This document shows positions 18,605-27,408 of a stretch of DNA of 64,000 bases, in pieces (the stretch's first letter is position 1; the number at the start of each line of letters is the position of its first letter). The DNA is from DATHZQ01 sp965216945. GTDB lineage: Bacteria > Actinomycetota > Acidimicrobiia > Spongiisociales > UBA5794. Where the stretch lies: positions 1,178,001 to 1,242,000 of the forward strand of contig CBDCGU010000003.1 of NCBI GenBank assembly GCA_965216945.1. Reading direction: 5' to 3'. The position numbers and the translations under genes were made by a program. The notes below the pieces were generated by a model. That model did no database searches and had not been told where the DNA came from. It was given only the letters and a program-made list of their open reading frames with translations.

Positions 18605-19324
18605 TCACTGGGCGCCGAGAGCGGCGTCGGCGAACGCCTCCATCGAGGGATAGCGCCATCGTCCCACGAAGGGACCACCCGGCCGTGGAGTCGCCCCATA
18701 TCCACCCTGATCGTGGCGCCGATCGATCCACACGGACGGCACGCCAACGGCGGCGGCAGGTTCGTGGTCGTGATACAAGGACTGGGCGACGTGGAGCACC
18801 TCGTGGCGCTCGATGCCGATCTCGCCGAGCCGGTCCAGCATGGCGGGAAAGCTCCGCGGGCTCGGCTTGTACGCACCGACATCCTCGGCCGTCACGACGA
18901 GATCGAATCTCACACCGAGCCGTTGGCTGCTGGCAAGAAACGACTCGCGGTCGACGTTCGAGAGGATGATGAGCTTGAAGCGGTCGGCGAGACGACGAAG
19001 CGCCTGGGGCGAATCGGAGAAAGCCGGCCAGCCCGCAACGGAGCGGCCGAAGCGATGCGCCTCGTCCGCCGATACCGGAGCACCGAGACGCCGACCGATC
19101 CTTCGCATCACCTCTTCGAGTATCCGCGGGTAGAGCGTCGCGGGCTGTTCGGACTGCACGGTCGACTCGACCGCCGCAAAGTGCTCCAGCAACTCGACCC
19201 GTGCAGCCGGCACATCGCGGACGGCCGCCCATTGCTCCAGAGTGTCGGCGATGCCCGTCTCCCAGTCGATCAACGTGCCGTAACAGTCGAAGCTGAGCGC
19301 CCGGAAGGCGTCGAAACCGCTCAT
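18605..19324 (-). CDS. HAD-superfamily hydrolase, haloacid dehalogenase type II-like
   Basis: A 239-residue protein. The nucleophile motif SFDCYGTLIDWETGI, motif II LSNVD, the lysine in VGAYKPSPRSF and a closing HVAQSLYHDHEPAA follow the L-2-haloacid dehalogenase subfamily order. Activity could be dehalogenation or phosphatase; sequence alone does not settle it. The start overlaps the stop of the upstream methyltransferase gene by four bases (ATGA), so the two are coupled. Confidence 0.88.
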   Translation of the reverse strand: MSGFDAFRALSFDCYGTLIDWETGIADTLEQWAAVRDVPAARVELLEHFAAVESTVQSEQPATLYPRILEEVMRRIGRRLGAPVSADEAHRFGRSVAGWPAFSDSPQALRRLADRFKLIILSNVDRESFLASSQRLGVRFDLVVTAEDVGAYKPSPRSFPAMLDRLGEIGIERHEVLHVAQSLYHDHEPAAAVGVPSVWIDRRHDQGGYGATPRPGGPFVGRWRYPSMEAFADAALGAQ

Positions 19325-19962
19325 GACGGCGGCACCTCGTCCCGCCCCGTCCCTCCACCGAAGCGATGCCGGCGAATCCACTCGTGCATGGCGATGCCCG
19401 ACGCCACGCCGGCGTTGATCGATCGCGTCGAGCCGAACTGCGTGATACCCAGCACCTGCGAGCACGCCCGCTGCATCTCCGCGCTCAGACCGGGACCTTC
19501 CTGCCCGAACACCAAGACACACTTCTCCGGCAACACCGCCGTCTCCAGGGGGTGCGACGTGGGCACCAGATCGATGCCGATCACCTCGAGCGGCGCCGAC
19601 CTCGCCCATGCGGCGAACTCGTCGACGGTCGCATGATGCACGATGTGCTGGTAGCGGTCGGTGACCATCGCACCGCGACGATTCCACTTGCGCTTGCCGA
19701 CGATGTGAACCGCGGCAGCCAGGAACGCATTGGCGTTGCGCACCACTGCACCGATGTTGAAGTCGTGCTGCCAGTTCTCGATCGCGACGTGGAAGGGGTG
19801 GCGGCGCGCATCCAGGTCGGCAACGATCGCCTCGCGACGCCAATAGCGGTACCGGTCGACCACGTTACGACGGTCACCAAGCCGCAGCAGCTCTGCATCG
19901 AGCCTGGAATCATCGGGCCACGGCTCCGGATGCGGTCCGACACCGATCTCACGATCCGTCAT
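19321..19962 (-). CDS. SpoU/TrmH-family RNA 2'-O-methyltransferase
   Basis: A 213-residue SPOUT methyltransferase. Motif 1 FNIGAVVRNANAF, motif 2 VLVFGQEGPGLS and motif 3 ITQFGSTRSINAGVASGIA form the trefoil-knot SAM site. The start is MTDREIGVGPHPE at 19962; further upstream the frame runs through the neighbouring gene. The target (tRNA or rRNA) is not predictable. It overlaps the preceding membrane-protein gene by 14 bases and the following HAD gene by four. Confidence 0.9.
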   Translation of the reverse strand: MTDREIGVGPHPEPWPDDSRLDAELLRLGDRRNVVDRYRYWRREAIVADLDARRHPFHVAIENWQHDFNIGAVVRNANAFLAAAVHIVGKRKWNRRGAMVTDRYQHIVHHATVDEFAAWARSAPLEVIGIDLVPTSHPLETAVLPEKCVLVFGQEGPGLSAEMQRACSQVLGITQFGSTRSINAGVASGIAMHEWIRRHRFGGGTGRDEVPPS

Positions 19963-20500
19963 GGCGCCCGAGCCTACGTCGCGCTCGTCCGCGTCGGGCC
20001 AGGGCGGGGCCCATCGAGACGAGACCGCGCTCGCTGCGCTCCTCGTCCACCGCACGCACACGCGCTCGGCTCGGCACGACGAGGATCAGGGCCAGCGCGG
20101 CGGCCACGACATCGAACGGCAGCGGGCCAAGTGTTCGACCGGCCACCCCAAGTGCAGCGTGTATGCCGGGCAGCACGGCGAGGATCACGGCGAGGAGCCA
20201 TCGCCGACCGGCGTCCGAGGCCAGCGCCGCACCTCCCAACCGTGCACTGCGGAGGTAGGGCGGCAGCGACAGGGCTGCCACGAACGCGACAACCACGGCG
20301 AGGATCTGGAGTGCGATCCACCATGCTGCGGCCGTTCCGCTGGATTCCACCGCAAACGGCGCAAGCAACGCCGTCACACCGACCCCGATCAGGGCGACGA
20401 GCCACACGAGACGAACCCGAGACAGCCACGAGAGCTTGCTCCCGCGCCCGCTCCCGCCGATCAACTCGTCGAACGCGGCGAGCCAGCCGAGGTCCTCCAT
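19949..20500 (-). CDS. Four-helix membrane protein, unknown
   Basis: A 183-residue protein with four predicted transmembrane helices (residues about 30-48, 60-80, 102-120 and 126-143) and an arginine-rich C-terminal tail. I recognise no family. It is the first gene of the three-gene minus-strand unit leading to the RNA methyltransferase and HAD hydrolase, and its end overlaps the methyltransferase start. Confidence 0.7.
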   Translation of the reverse strand: MEDLGWLAAFDELIGGSGRGSKLSWLSRVRLVWLVALIGVGVTALLAPFAVESSGTAAAWWIALQILAVVVAFVAALSLPPYLRSARLGGAALASDAGRRWLLAVILAVLPGIHAALGVAGRTLGPLPFDVVAAALALILVVPSRARVRAVDEERSERGLVSMGPALARRGRARRRLGRHDGS

Positions 20501-20545
20501 CGACGGAACCTACCGCGCAGCCGGAACACAACTAGGGTTTTCCGC

Positions 20546-20561
20546 TTGTAAGCGTTTACAA
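20546..20561. promoter_or_regulatory. LacI-family operator upstream of the glucosidase gene
   Basis: The 16-mer TTGTAAGCGTTTACAA is a near-perfect palindrome with one mismatch and a central C-G step. That is the form bound by LacI/CcpA-type regulators. It lies 19 bases before the GTG of the GH13 gene, whose downstream neighbour encodes a LacI regulator. Local autoregulation is the simple reading. Confidence 0.85.
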
Positions 20562-20579
20562 AGAGCGTGGAGGGTCGGG

Positions 20580-22178
20580 GTGACGACCAACGGGCGTGCC
20601 TGGTGGGAGGGCGCAGTGACCTATGAGGTCTATGCGAGGTCGTTCGCCGATGCCAACAACGACGGCACCGGCGATCTCGAGGGTATCCGCCGGCGGCTCC
20701 CCTACCTCGCCGAACTGGGCGTCGACGCCGTCTGGATCACACCTTTCTACGTGAGCCCAGGGCTGGACCACGGCTATGACGTGGCCGACTACAAGGCGAT
20801 CGACCCGATGCACGGCACGCTCGATGACTTCGATCACCTCGTGTCGGACGTGCACGAGCTGGGGCTCCGGCTCATCGCGGACATCGTGCCCAACCACAGT
20901 TCGTCGGCTCATCCCTGGTTTCGGGCTGCGCTCCAGGGGAGAGACAACCCCCATCGCGACTTCTATATCTGGCGTGACCCGGCACCGGACGGTGGGCCGC
21001 CGAACAATTGGGTGAGCCACTTCGGCGGCCCGGCCTGGACACTCGACCCGGCGTCGGGGCAGTACTACTGCCACCTGTTCCTGCCCGAGCAGCCCGACCT
21101 CAACTGGTCGAACCCGGAGGTCGTCGCGGCATTCGACGACATCCTTCGCTTCTGGTGCGAGCGGGGAGTCGACGGCTTCCGCATCGACGTTGCCCACGGT
21201 CTGGCGAAGGACCCGTGGTTCCGCGACAACCCCCAGCTCGCACTGGTCGATGAGGGCATGGATCCCGGTATGGTGTTCCACAGCTTCGAGCACCGCTACG
21301 ACCTCGATCAGAACCCCAATGTCCGCGTCTTCCGGCACTGGCACGATGTCGTCGCACCGTACGATGCGGTGCTGCTCGGCGAGGTCGGCCCCGACGATCC
21401 GGTGCGACACGCCCGCTACAACGACGGCGGAAGGGCGATCCATCGCAACTTCTATCTCACGATCGCATGGATGGACTGGGATCCGATGCGTCTTCGGGAC
21501 CGGATGCGTGGCATCCACCTGGCGGCCCCGGACTCGACGGCGTGGATCCTCGATTCGCATGACACGAGCCACGCCACGACCCGCTTCGGCGGCGGCTCCC
21601 TCGGTGCCCATCGCGCCCTCTGCGTGAAGACCATGATGATGGCGCTTGGTGGGATGCCCGTGATCTACCAAGGTGAGGAGCTCGGCATCGACGACGGCGC
21701 AATCAAACCGGAGAACCTCGCCGACCCAATCTCGACCCGCAACCCGGGTGCGATGAGCGGCCGTGACGGAGCCCGCACGGTGATGCCGTGGGGGGATGGT
21801 CCCACCAATGGATTCAACTCCGGCGCACGGCCCTGGCTCCCGTCGACGCCACGCCCCGCCGGCGAAACCGTGGCGGGACAGCTGGGCGACCCGAGCTCCT
21901 TCCTGGAGCGCTATCGCTCGCTTCTGGCGCTGCGGCGCTCCCGTCCCGAGCTCTGGACGGCACCGGTGGAGTGGCTGGATACCGACGACTCGGTTCTGCT
22001 GGCGCTGCGGCGCGGTGATTCCGTCGTCGCCGCCAACCTCGACGAGTACCCGGCACGGCTCGACCTTCCGGAGGGGTCGTGGGACCTGCTCTTCTCGTCG
22101 CGTCTCGGACCGATGCCCATCGGGGGCCGCGAGGTCGTCGTACCGGCCGAGACCTCGCTGATTCTGGGGAGAAGCTGA
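20580..22178 (+). CDS. GH13 alpha-glucosidase-like enzyme
   Basis: A 532-residue glycoside hydrolase of family 13 acting on alpha-glucosides. The GTG at 20580 follows GGAGGG by five bases; there is no signal peptide, so it is cytoplasmic. The four GH13 regions are present: DIVPNHSS, GFRIDVAHG with the nucleophile Asp, LLGEVGP with the acid/base Glu, and SHDTSHATTRFG. In the last, the usual Asn before His-Asp is Ser. Length and motifs fit oligo-1,6-glucosidase/alpha-glucosidase. It is followed after one base by the lacI-type gene and preceded by its probable operator; the ATPase gene beyond would energise sugar import. Confidence 0.9.
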   Translation: MTTNGRAWWEGAVTYEVYARSFADANNDGTGDLEGIRRRLPYLAELGVDAVWITPFYVSPGLDHGYDVADYKAIDPMHGTLDDFDHLVSDVHELGLRLIADIVPNHSSSAHPWFRAALQGRDNPHRDFYIWRDPAPDGGPPNNWVSHFGGPAWTLDPASGQYYCHLFLPEQPDLNWSNPEVVAAFDDILRFWCERGVDGFRIDVAHGLAKDPWFRDNPQLALVDEGMDPGMVFHSFEHRYDLDQNPNVRVFRHWHDVVAPYDAVLLGEVGPDDPVRHARYNDGGRAIHRNFYLTIAWMDWDPMRLRDRMRGIHLAAPDSTAWILDSHDTSHATTRFGGGSLGAHRALCVKTMMMALGGMPVIYQGEELGIDDGAIKPENLADPISTRNPGAMSGRDGARTVMPWGDGPTNGFNSGARPWLPSTPRPAGETVAGQLGDPSSFLERYRSLLALRRSRPELWTAPVEWLDTDDSVLLALRRGDSVVAANLDEYPARLDLPEGSWDLLFSSRLGPMPIGGREVVVPAETSLILGRS

Positions 22179-22179
22179 C

Positions 22180-23193
22180 GTGCCCCGCGCCACCATCGAC
22201 GACGTTGCCCGTGCCGCCGGCGTCTCCGTGGCCACCGTGAGCAGGGCGCTGCGCGACCTTCCCAACGTGGCACCAGACACCCGCCGCCGCATCAGGGACA
22301 TCGCGCTCGAACTCGACTACGAGCCCCACTCCCAAGCCGCCCGCCTCGCCTCGGGGAGAACCATGACGGTCGGCCTCGTTGCCCCGCTCTTTGGGCTTTG
22401 GTACGCCTCTCAGATCGTGGCCGGCGCCGAATCCGTGCTGTCGGCAAGGGGCTACGACCTCCTCGTGTACGCGGTCGATACACCGGAGAACCGCCGACGT
22501 TTCCTCGAGCGAGCGGCTTCGTTGCCGGGCCGCGTCGACGGTCTGATCCTCGTCGACTTCTTCGCCAGCCCCGACCAGGCCGATCGGCTTCGCTCGGTCG
22601 ACAAGCCGGCGGTGGCCGTCGGCGAGCACATCGCAGGGTTCTCGTCGGTGACGATCGACAACCAGAGCGGGGCCCGGATGGCCACAGATCACCTCATCGG
22701 CTTGGGACATCGCCGTATCGGGTTGGTGACCGGCCCGGCCAGCGACGGATATCACTCCCCGGTTCCCGAGCAGCGCGCCGATGGCTTCCGGATCGCACAC
22801 GCTGCGGCCGGGCTGCCCCTCGATCCCACTCTGGTGGTCGACGGCGGATTCACCATCGCCGGTGGAGCGGCGGCGATGGAGCGGTTGCTCGACCGTGACG
22901 ATCCTCCCACGGCGGTGTTCTGCCTCAGCGACGAGATGGCGATGGGTGCGGTGGGTCGAGCACACGAACTCGGTCTCGAGGTGCCGGAGTCGGTCTCGGT
23001 GATCGGATTCGACGATCACGACCTGGCCGAGCCGTTCGGGCTCACCACGATCCGGCAGCCGGTCCGCCGGATGGGGAGCGACGCCACCTCACGCCTGCTG
23101 GCTGCGATCGCCGATCCGGATGCAGCGGTGACTCACGACGTCGTACCCGTGACTCTGGTCGAGCGTCGCTCCACAGGCCGCCTGCGCCGGTGA
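22180..23193 (+). CDS. LacI-family transcriptional regulator
   Basis: A 337-residue repressor. The N-terminal helix-turn-helix ATIDDVARAAGVSVATVSRA and hinge helix are canonical, followed by a periplasmic-binding-protein-like sensor domain ending in SVIGFDDHDLAEPF and a C-terminal LVERRSTG. The GTG start is one base after the stop of the glucosidase gene, so they share a transcript. Its likely operator is the 16-bp palindrome upstream of the glucosidase. The effector is presumably an alpha-glucoside. Confidence 0.93.
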   Translation: MPRATIDDVARAAGVSVATVSRALRDLPNVAPDTRRRIRDIALELDYEPHSQAARLASGRTMTVGLVAPLFGLWYASQIVAGAESVLSARGYDLLVYAVDTPENRRRFLERAASLPGRVDGLILVDFFASPDQADRLRSVDKPAVAVGEHIAGFSSVTIDNQSGARMATDHLIGLGHRRIGLVTGPASDGYHSPVPEQRADGFRIAHAAAGLPLDPTLVVDGGFTIAGGAAAMERLLDRDDPPTAVFCLSDEMAMGAVGRAHELGLEVPESVSVIGFDDHDLAEPFGLTTIRQPVRRMGSDATSRLLAAIADPDAAVTHDVVPVTLVERRSTGRLRR

Positions 23194-23201
23194 GCCTGAC
23201 G

Positions 23202-23234
23202 CGACGACGCTCCGGCAGAGCCGGAGCGTCGTCG
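23202..23234. terminator. Bidirectional hairpin terminator
   Basis: A perfect 15-bp stem (CGACGACGCTCCGGC / GCCGGAGCGTCGTCG) with a 3-base loop lies between the convergent regulator and ABC ATPase genes. No T-run follows on either side, as is common in GC-rich actinobacteria. Confidence 0.85.
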
Positions 23235-23253
23235 TGCAATCGATCGGACCGCG

Positions 23254-24435
23254 TCAGCGAACGGCCAAGCCTGTCTCGGGATCGAAGTAGTGGGCGTTGG
23301 CCACGTCAACGGTCACCTCGAACGAGTCGCCGGCTTTGACCCTGCTCGCCGGCTCGAACCGGGACGAGACCCGTGTGACGTCCTGTGGAAGCACTTCGTC
23401 CACGTCCTCGTCGAGGTCCAGCGCATCCTCCGAGAAGACCGGCACCGCATCGAGCTCGAAGTACACGATGCGCTCGAAGCCCAACGCCTCGACGTTGCTC
23501 GCCTCGGCCCGCAGCCGCTGATTGGCCGGGTGGTCGGTCTGGATGGCCGCATCCCCGAAATCCTCGGGACGGATACCGACGGTGACGCTGCGTCCGACGT
23601 AGTCCCGCAGGCCGGGCTTGCGCTCGAATGCCGAATGCGGCACCGCCAGCTGCTGACTGCCGACGTGCAACGTGACACCGGCGCCGGAGTCTTCCAAGCG
23701 GGATTCCATCAGGTTCATCGACGGCGACCCGATGAACGCAGCTACGAACAGATTGTCCGGTGCGTCGTACATGTGCTGCGGTGAGTCCACCTGCTGCAAG
23801 ATGCCTCGGTTGATCACGGCGACCCGGTCGGCCATCGTCATGGCTTCGACCTGGTCGTGCGTCACATAGAAGGTGGTCACAGCCACCTCCCGTTGCAGCT
23901 CGGTGATCTGCGCCCGCATCTGCACCCGCAGCTTCGCATCGAGGTTGGAGAGGGGCTCGTCGAGCAGGAAGACCTTCGGGCGGCGCACGATGGCGCGGCC
24001 CATGGCAACGCGCTGCCGCTGCCCACCGGACAGCTGCGCCGGCTTGCGATCGAGGATCTCCGTCAGCTCGAGCATGCGTCCGGCGGACTCGACTCGCTGC
24101 TTGATCTCGTCCTTCGGCGTCTTCGCCAGCTTGAGCGCAAAGCCGATGTTCTCGGCAACCGTCATATGCGGGTAGAGGGCATAGTTCTGGAACACCATGG
24201 CGATGTCCCGATCCTTCGGCGGTACGTCGTTGACGACCCGCCCGCCGATCAACAGCTCACCCGCGGAGATGTCCTCCAGGCCGGCGATCATGCGCAGCGT
24301 CGTTGATTTGCCGCAGCCGGACGGCCCGACCATGACGAGGAACTCGCCCTCTTCGATCTCGAGGTCGAGGTCGCTCACCGCCTTGAAGCCGTTGGGGTAC
24401 TGCTTCTCTACTCCCTTGAACTCAACGTCCGCCAC
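23254..24435 (-). CDS. Sugar ABC transporter ATPase (UgpC/MsmK/SugC type)
   Basis: A 393-residue ATPase. The GTG at 24435 follows GGAGG by six bases and gives the usual N-terminus (ADVEFKGVEKQYPNG). Walker A GPSGCGKSTT, Q-loop FQNYALYPHM, signature LSGGQRQRVAMGRA, Walker B VFLLDEPLSNLDAKLR and the switch His in VTHDQ are intact. The C-terminal OB-like regulatory domain (VGIRPEDF) marks the multi-sugar (CUT1) subfamily whose ATPase is shared between several sugar importers. No permease or binding-protein genes are in the window, consistent with a shared ATPase. Confidence 0.92.
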   Translation of the reverse strand: MADVEFKGVEKQYPNGFKAVSDLDLEIEEGEFLVMVGPSGCGKSTTLRMIAGLEDISAGELLIGGRVVNDVPPKDRDIAMVFQNYALYPHMTVAENIGFALKLAKTPKDEIKQRVESAGRMLELTEILDRKPAQLSGGQRQRVAMGRAIVRRPKVFLLDEPLSNLDAKLRVQMRAQITELQREVAVTTFYVTHDQVEAMTMADRVAVINRGILQQVDSPQHMYDAPDNLFVAAFIGSPSMNLMESRLEDSGAGVTLHVGSQQLAVPHSAFERKPGLRDYVGRSVTVGIRPEDFGDAAIQTDHPANQRLRAEASNVEALGFERIVYFELDAVPVFSEDALDLDEDVDEVLPQDVTRVSSRFEPASRVKAGDSFEVTVDVANAHYFDPETGLAVR

Positions 24436-24707
24436 AAGCGCCTCCCGGGGTTGCTCGATCGCATAGACGAGGGTACTCGACAGCAATCCGTCATACCAGC
24501 GGCAGTTCGCTCCACAACCGCCACCGCAGACCTAGTGCTCCGTCTCACGACCTTGGCGATGTTCAGGGCGAGTCAGGGGCGTTGTTGGCAAGGACGCAGG
24601 ACGCAGGCGCATTCGTGCAATGCGTCAAGGACGAGGACGCCGCCAGCTGCGGTCCTGGCCGTCCTGAACGCGGCAAATGTTGTGTGACGGGGCAGTAGCC
24701 TTGGGGA

Positions 24708-25391
24708 ATGGACACGACTCCAACGGCCCGCCTCGTATACGTCGGCGATGCCATGTGCTCGTGGTGCTGGGGATTCGCACCCGTCGTCGAGCGCTTGATC
24801 GCATCGCACGACCTCGACGCCCGACTGATCCTGGGCGGATTGCGACCCGGCGAGGCGGCGCAACCGCTGTCGGATCGCTTGAAGGCCTTCCTGCTGCACC
24901 ATTGGGAGCGCGTCGAAGCCGTCTCCGGCCAGCCGTTCGATCGGGATGCGTTGCAAGCACGCGATGCGACGTGGATGTACGACACCGAGCCCGCAGCCGT
25001 CGCCGTCGCCGCGATGCGCCGCATCCGGCCCGAAAAGGAGATGCCGTACTTCCTGGCGGTACAGCGTGCGTTCTATTCCGAGGGAATCGACATCACGAGC
25101 TCCTCTGCGCTCGTTGCGGTTGCCACACGATTCGTCGACGAGGACGCTTTCACCCGCACGCTGGCGGATCCGGCGAGCCGAACCCTGGCGTGGGATGACT
25201 TTGCCGAGGCGCGGCGCCTGGGTGCCACCGGATTCCCGACGACGCTGCTCGAGATCGACGGCCGATTGCGGATGCTCGGCGCCGGCTACCGCTCATACCG
25301 CGAGATCGACGAGATCTTGCATGCGGCACTCGATCGCCACGCCCCCGCCGTCGTCGGTGGGGCCAGCTGCGACATCGACGGCGACTGCTGA
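24708..25391 (+). CDS. DsbA-family thioredoxin-fold protein (FrnE-like)
   Basis: A 227-residue cytoplasmic protein with the active site MCSWCWGF near residues 16-23 and a cis-proline loop GFPTTLLEI. This is the DsbA/FrnE/HCCA-isomerase fold, with both CxxC cysteines present. Such proteins act as disulfide isomerases or glutathione-type isomerases. A cysteine pair near the C-terminus (ASCDIDGDC) is unusual. The 270 bases upstream, shared with the divergent ABC ATPase gene, hold no gene; short direct repeats of the type AAGGACG(C)AGGACGC occur there. Confidence 0.85.
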   Translation: MDTTPTARLVYVGDAMCSWCWGFAPVVERLIASHDLDARLILGGLRPGEAAQPLSDRLKAFLLHHWERVEAVSGQPFDRDALQARDATWMYDTEPAAVAVAAMRRIRPEKEMPYFLAVQRAFYSEGIDITSSSALVAVATRFVDEDAFTRTLADPASRTLAWDDFAEARRLGATGFPTTLLEIDGRLRMLGAGYRSYREIDEILHAALDRHAPAVVGGASCDIDGDC

Positions 25392-25439
25392 ACCGTCCTC
25401 TCCTTCTCGAGGACGACGGCCGAATCGTCCGCAGCGCCG

Positions 25440-26660
25440 ATGCGCCGAGCCGCCTCCGCCAATACGATGACGGCGATGCCGATGCGCCTCCCACGTATGT
25501 CACCCTGGGTGTTCGACGGGTTGCTCGCCGTGTCGCTGCTGGCGGTGGGCCTCATTTCGCTCACGGAACCATCGACCCTGGGCTCGGAGGTCTTCACGCG
25601 AGATCCCGACGCGCTCAACGTGGTTCTCGTGATCGTGATGACCGCTCCGGTGGTGCTGCGGCGCCGGTACCCGACCGTCGTGCTCGCCATCGTCGCCCTG
25701 GCCTGGGGCGTAGAGCGATTCCTGGACTATCCCCCGACTCTCGGGCTGTGGTCGATCCCCCTGGCACTCCACGCCGTGGGCTCGGAGCTTCCCCGTGAAC
25801 GATCGACCCGTATCGCCGCGCTCACCGTCATCGTGCTCGTCGCCTTCACAGCACTCGGAGCGATGACTGCGCCGAGCGTCGGCTGGTCGACCGTCATCGT
25901 CGTCGGTGCGTTCACGATCATCCCCTATGTGCTGGGACGCGAGGTGCATGAGCGCCGCCGCCGCACCGCCGAGCTGGAACAGCGCACGGCCGAGTTGGAA
26001 CAACGCCGCGAGCAGGAGGCCCGCCGCGCCGTCCGTGCTGAGCGGCAACGCATAGCCCGCGAGCTGCACGACATCGTGGCCCACGACATGACCGTGATGA
26101 CGGTTCAAGCCTCTGCGGCGCGACGGCTCCTTCCCGACGACCCGGTGCGGGCGATCGCTGCGCTCCAAGCCGTGGAGGAGGCAGGCCACGAGGCGCTGGA
26201 CGAGATGCGTCGCCTGCTCGACGTGCTCCGCCCGCAGGCGACCGAGCCGAACCGCACGCCGCAGCCCGGGCTGGGAAGGCTCGACGAGCTCATCCGCCAG
26301 ATGCAGGATGCCGGGCTCGACGTGACCGTGTCGATCGATGGCGTGCCGACCACGTTGCCGGCGGGCATCGATCTCAACGCCTACCGCATCATCCAGGAGT
26401 CGCTGACCAACGCGCTCAAACACGGTGGTCCCAGCACGACCGCCCACGTCAGTCTGCGCTACGCCGACAACGAGCTCGAGATCGAGGTGAACGACGACGG
26501 TCGTGGTGCGGCCGTGGCCCTCGGCGGCAACGGCGCAGCCGGCCGCGGGCTGGTGGGGATGCGGGAGCGGGTGACTCTGCTCCACGGCGACATCACGTAT
26601 GGTCCACGGCCGGGCGGGGGCTACCGCGTGAGGACGAGTATCCCGCTGAACGCCCCATGA
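25440..26660 (+). CDS. NarL-type sensor histidine kinase
   Basis: A 406-residue kinase. About five transmembrane helices (residues 20-165) precede a coiled-coil linker with repeated ELEQRTAELEQRR. The HisKA_3 dimerisation helix has the phospho-acceptor in ARELHDIVAHDMTV. The HATPase domain shows QESLTNALKHGG, VNDDGRGAA and GLVGMRERV. The exact start is uncertain: several in-frame ATGs lie at 25440, 25467, 25476 and 25497, none with a strong ribosome site. Its stop overlaps the start of its response regulator. Confidence 0.9.
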   Translation: MRRAASANTMTAMPMRLPRMSPWVFDGLLAVSLLAVGLISLTEPSTLGSEVFTRDPDALNVVLVIVMTAPVVLRRRYPTVVLAIVALAWGVERFLDYPPTLGLWSIPLALHAVGSELPRERSTRIAALTVIVLVAFTALGAMTAPSVGWSTVIVVGAFTIIPYVLGREVHERRRRTAELEQRTAELEQRREQEARRAVRAERQRIARELHDIVAHDMTVMTVQASAARRLLPDDPVRAIAALQAVEEAGHEALDEMRRLLDVLRPQATEPNRTPQPGLGRLDELIRQMQDAGLDVTVSIDGVPTTLPAGIDLNAYRIIQESLTNALKHGGPSTTAHVSLRYADNELEIEVNDDGRGAAVALGGNGAAGRGLVGMRERVTLLHGDITYGPRPGGGYRVRTSIPLNAP

Positions 26661-27325
26661 CCGAGACGATCCGGGTGCTCGTCGTCGACGACCAGGCGCT
26701 GGTACGCGCCGGCTTTGTCATGATCCTCGAAACCGAGCCGGGCATCGAGGTCGTCGGCGAGGCCGAGGACGGCGCGGTTGCGGTGGAGATGGCGGCGGAA
26801 CTCGACCCCGACGTCGTGATGATGGACATCCGGATGCCGGGCACGGACGGACTCGAGGCCACCCGAATGATCAGGCAGCACTCGGAATCGCCTCCCCGAG
26901 TGCTGATGCTGACGACCTTCGACCTCGATGACTACGTCTACGAGGCCTTGCGCAACGGTGCGAGCGGCTTCCTGCTCAAAGACACGCCGCCCGACGAGTT
27001 GGTGAGCGCCATCAGGGTCATCGCCGCAGGCGATGCGCTGCTGGCACCGTCGGTGACCACACGATTGATCGAGGAGTTCGCCAAGCGGCCAACTCGCCCC
27101 GAGCCACCCGATGGACTCGGTGAGCTCACCGAGCGTGAAACCGAGGTGCTGCGCCACCTGGCCCGCGGGATGTCCAACTCCGAGGTGGCAGAGGCACTCT
27201 TCGTCAGCGAGACGACCGTCAAGAGCCACATCTCGCACATCCTCGCAAAACTCGGGTTGCGCGACCGGGTTCAAGCCGTTGTCGTGGCCTACGAGTCGGG
27301 TCTCGTGACCCCGGGAGAGAGTTGA
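26657..27325 (+). CDS. NarL/FixJ-family response regulator
   Basis: A 222-residue regulator. The receiver has the acidic pocket VVDDQ, the phosphorylated Asp in DVVMMDIRMPG, and the lysine in LLKDTPP. The output domain is a LuxR-type helix-turn-helix (LTERETEVLRHLARGMSNSEVAE broken by the usual VSETTVKSHISHIL). It overlaps the kinase gene by four bases, forming a classic pair. Target genes are unknown; the antiparallel fdhD gene follows. Confidence 0.93.
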   Translation: MTETIRVLVVDDQALVRAGFVMILETEPGIEVVGEAEDGAVAVEMAAELDPDVVMMDIRMPGTDGLEATRMIRQHSESPPRVLMLTTFDLDDYVYEALRNGASGFLLKDTPPDELVSAIRVIAAGDALLAPSVTTRLIEEFAKRPTRPEPPDGLGELTERETEVLRHLARGMSNSEVAEALFVSETTVKSHISHILAKLGLRDRVQAVVVAYESGLVTPGES

Positions 27326-27408
27326 CCGGACCCGGCCCGCTCCCGCCGGCACGGCTGTGCAGGCTCGACCAGGGCATCGGCGACGGGAAGGCCGCTCGCA
27401 TACCTGCA

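Noticed and set aside
20556..22301. Minus-strand open frame of about 580 codons
   Set aside because: Mirror of the GH13 gene, which has all catalytic regions on the plus strand.
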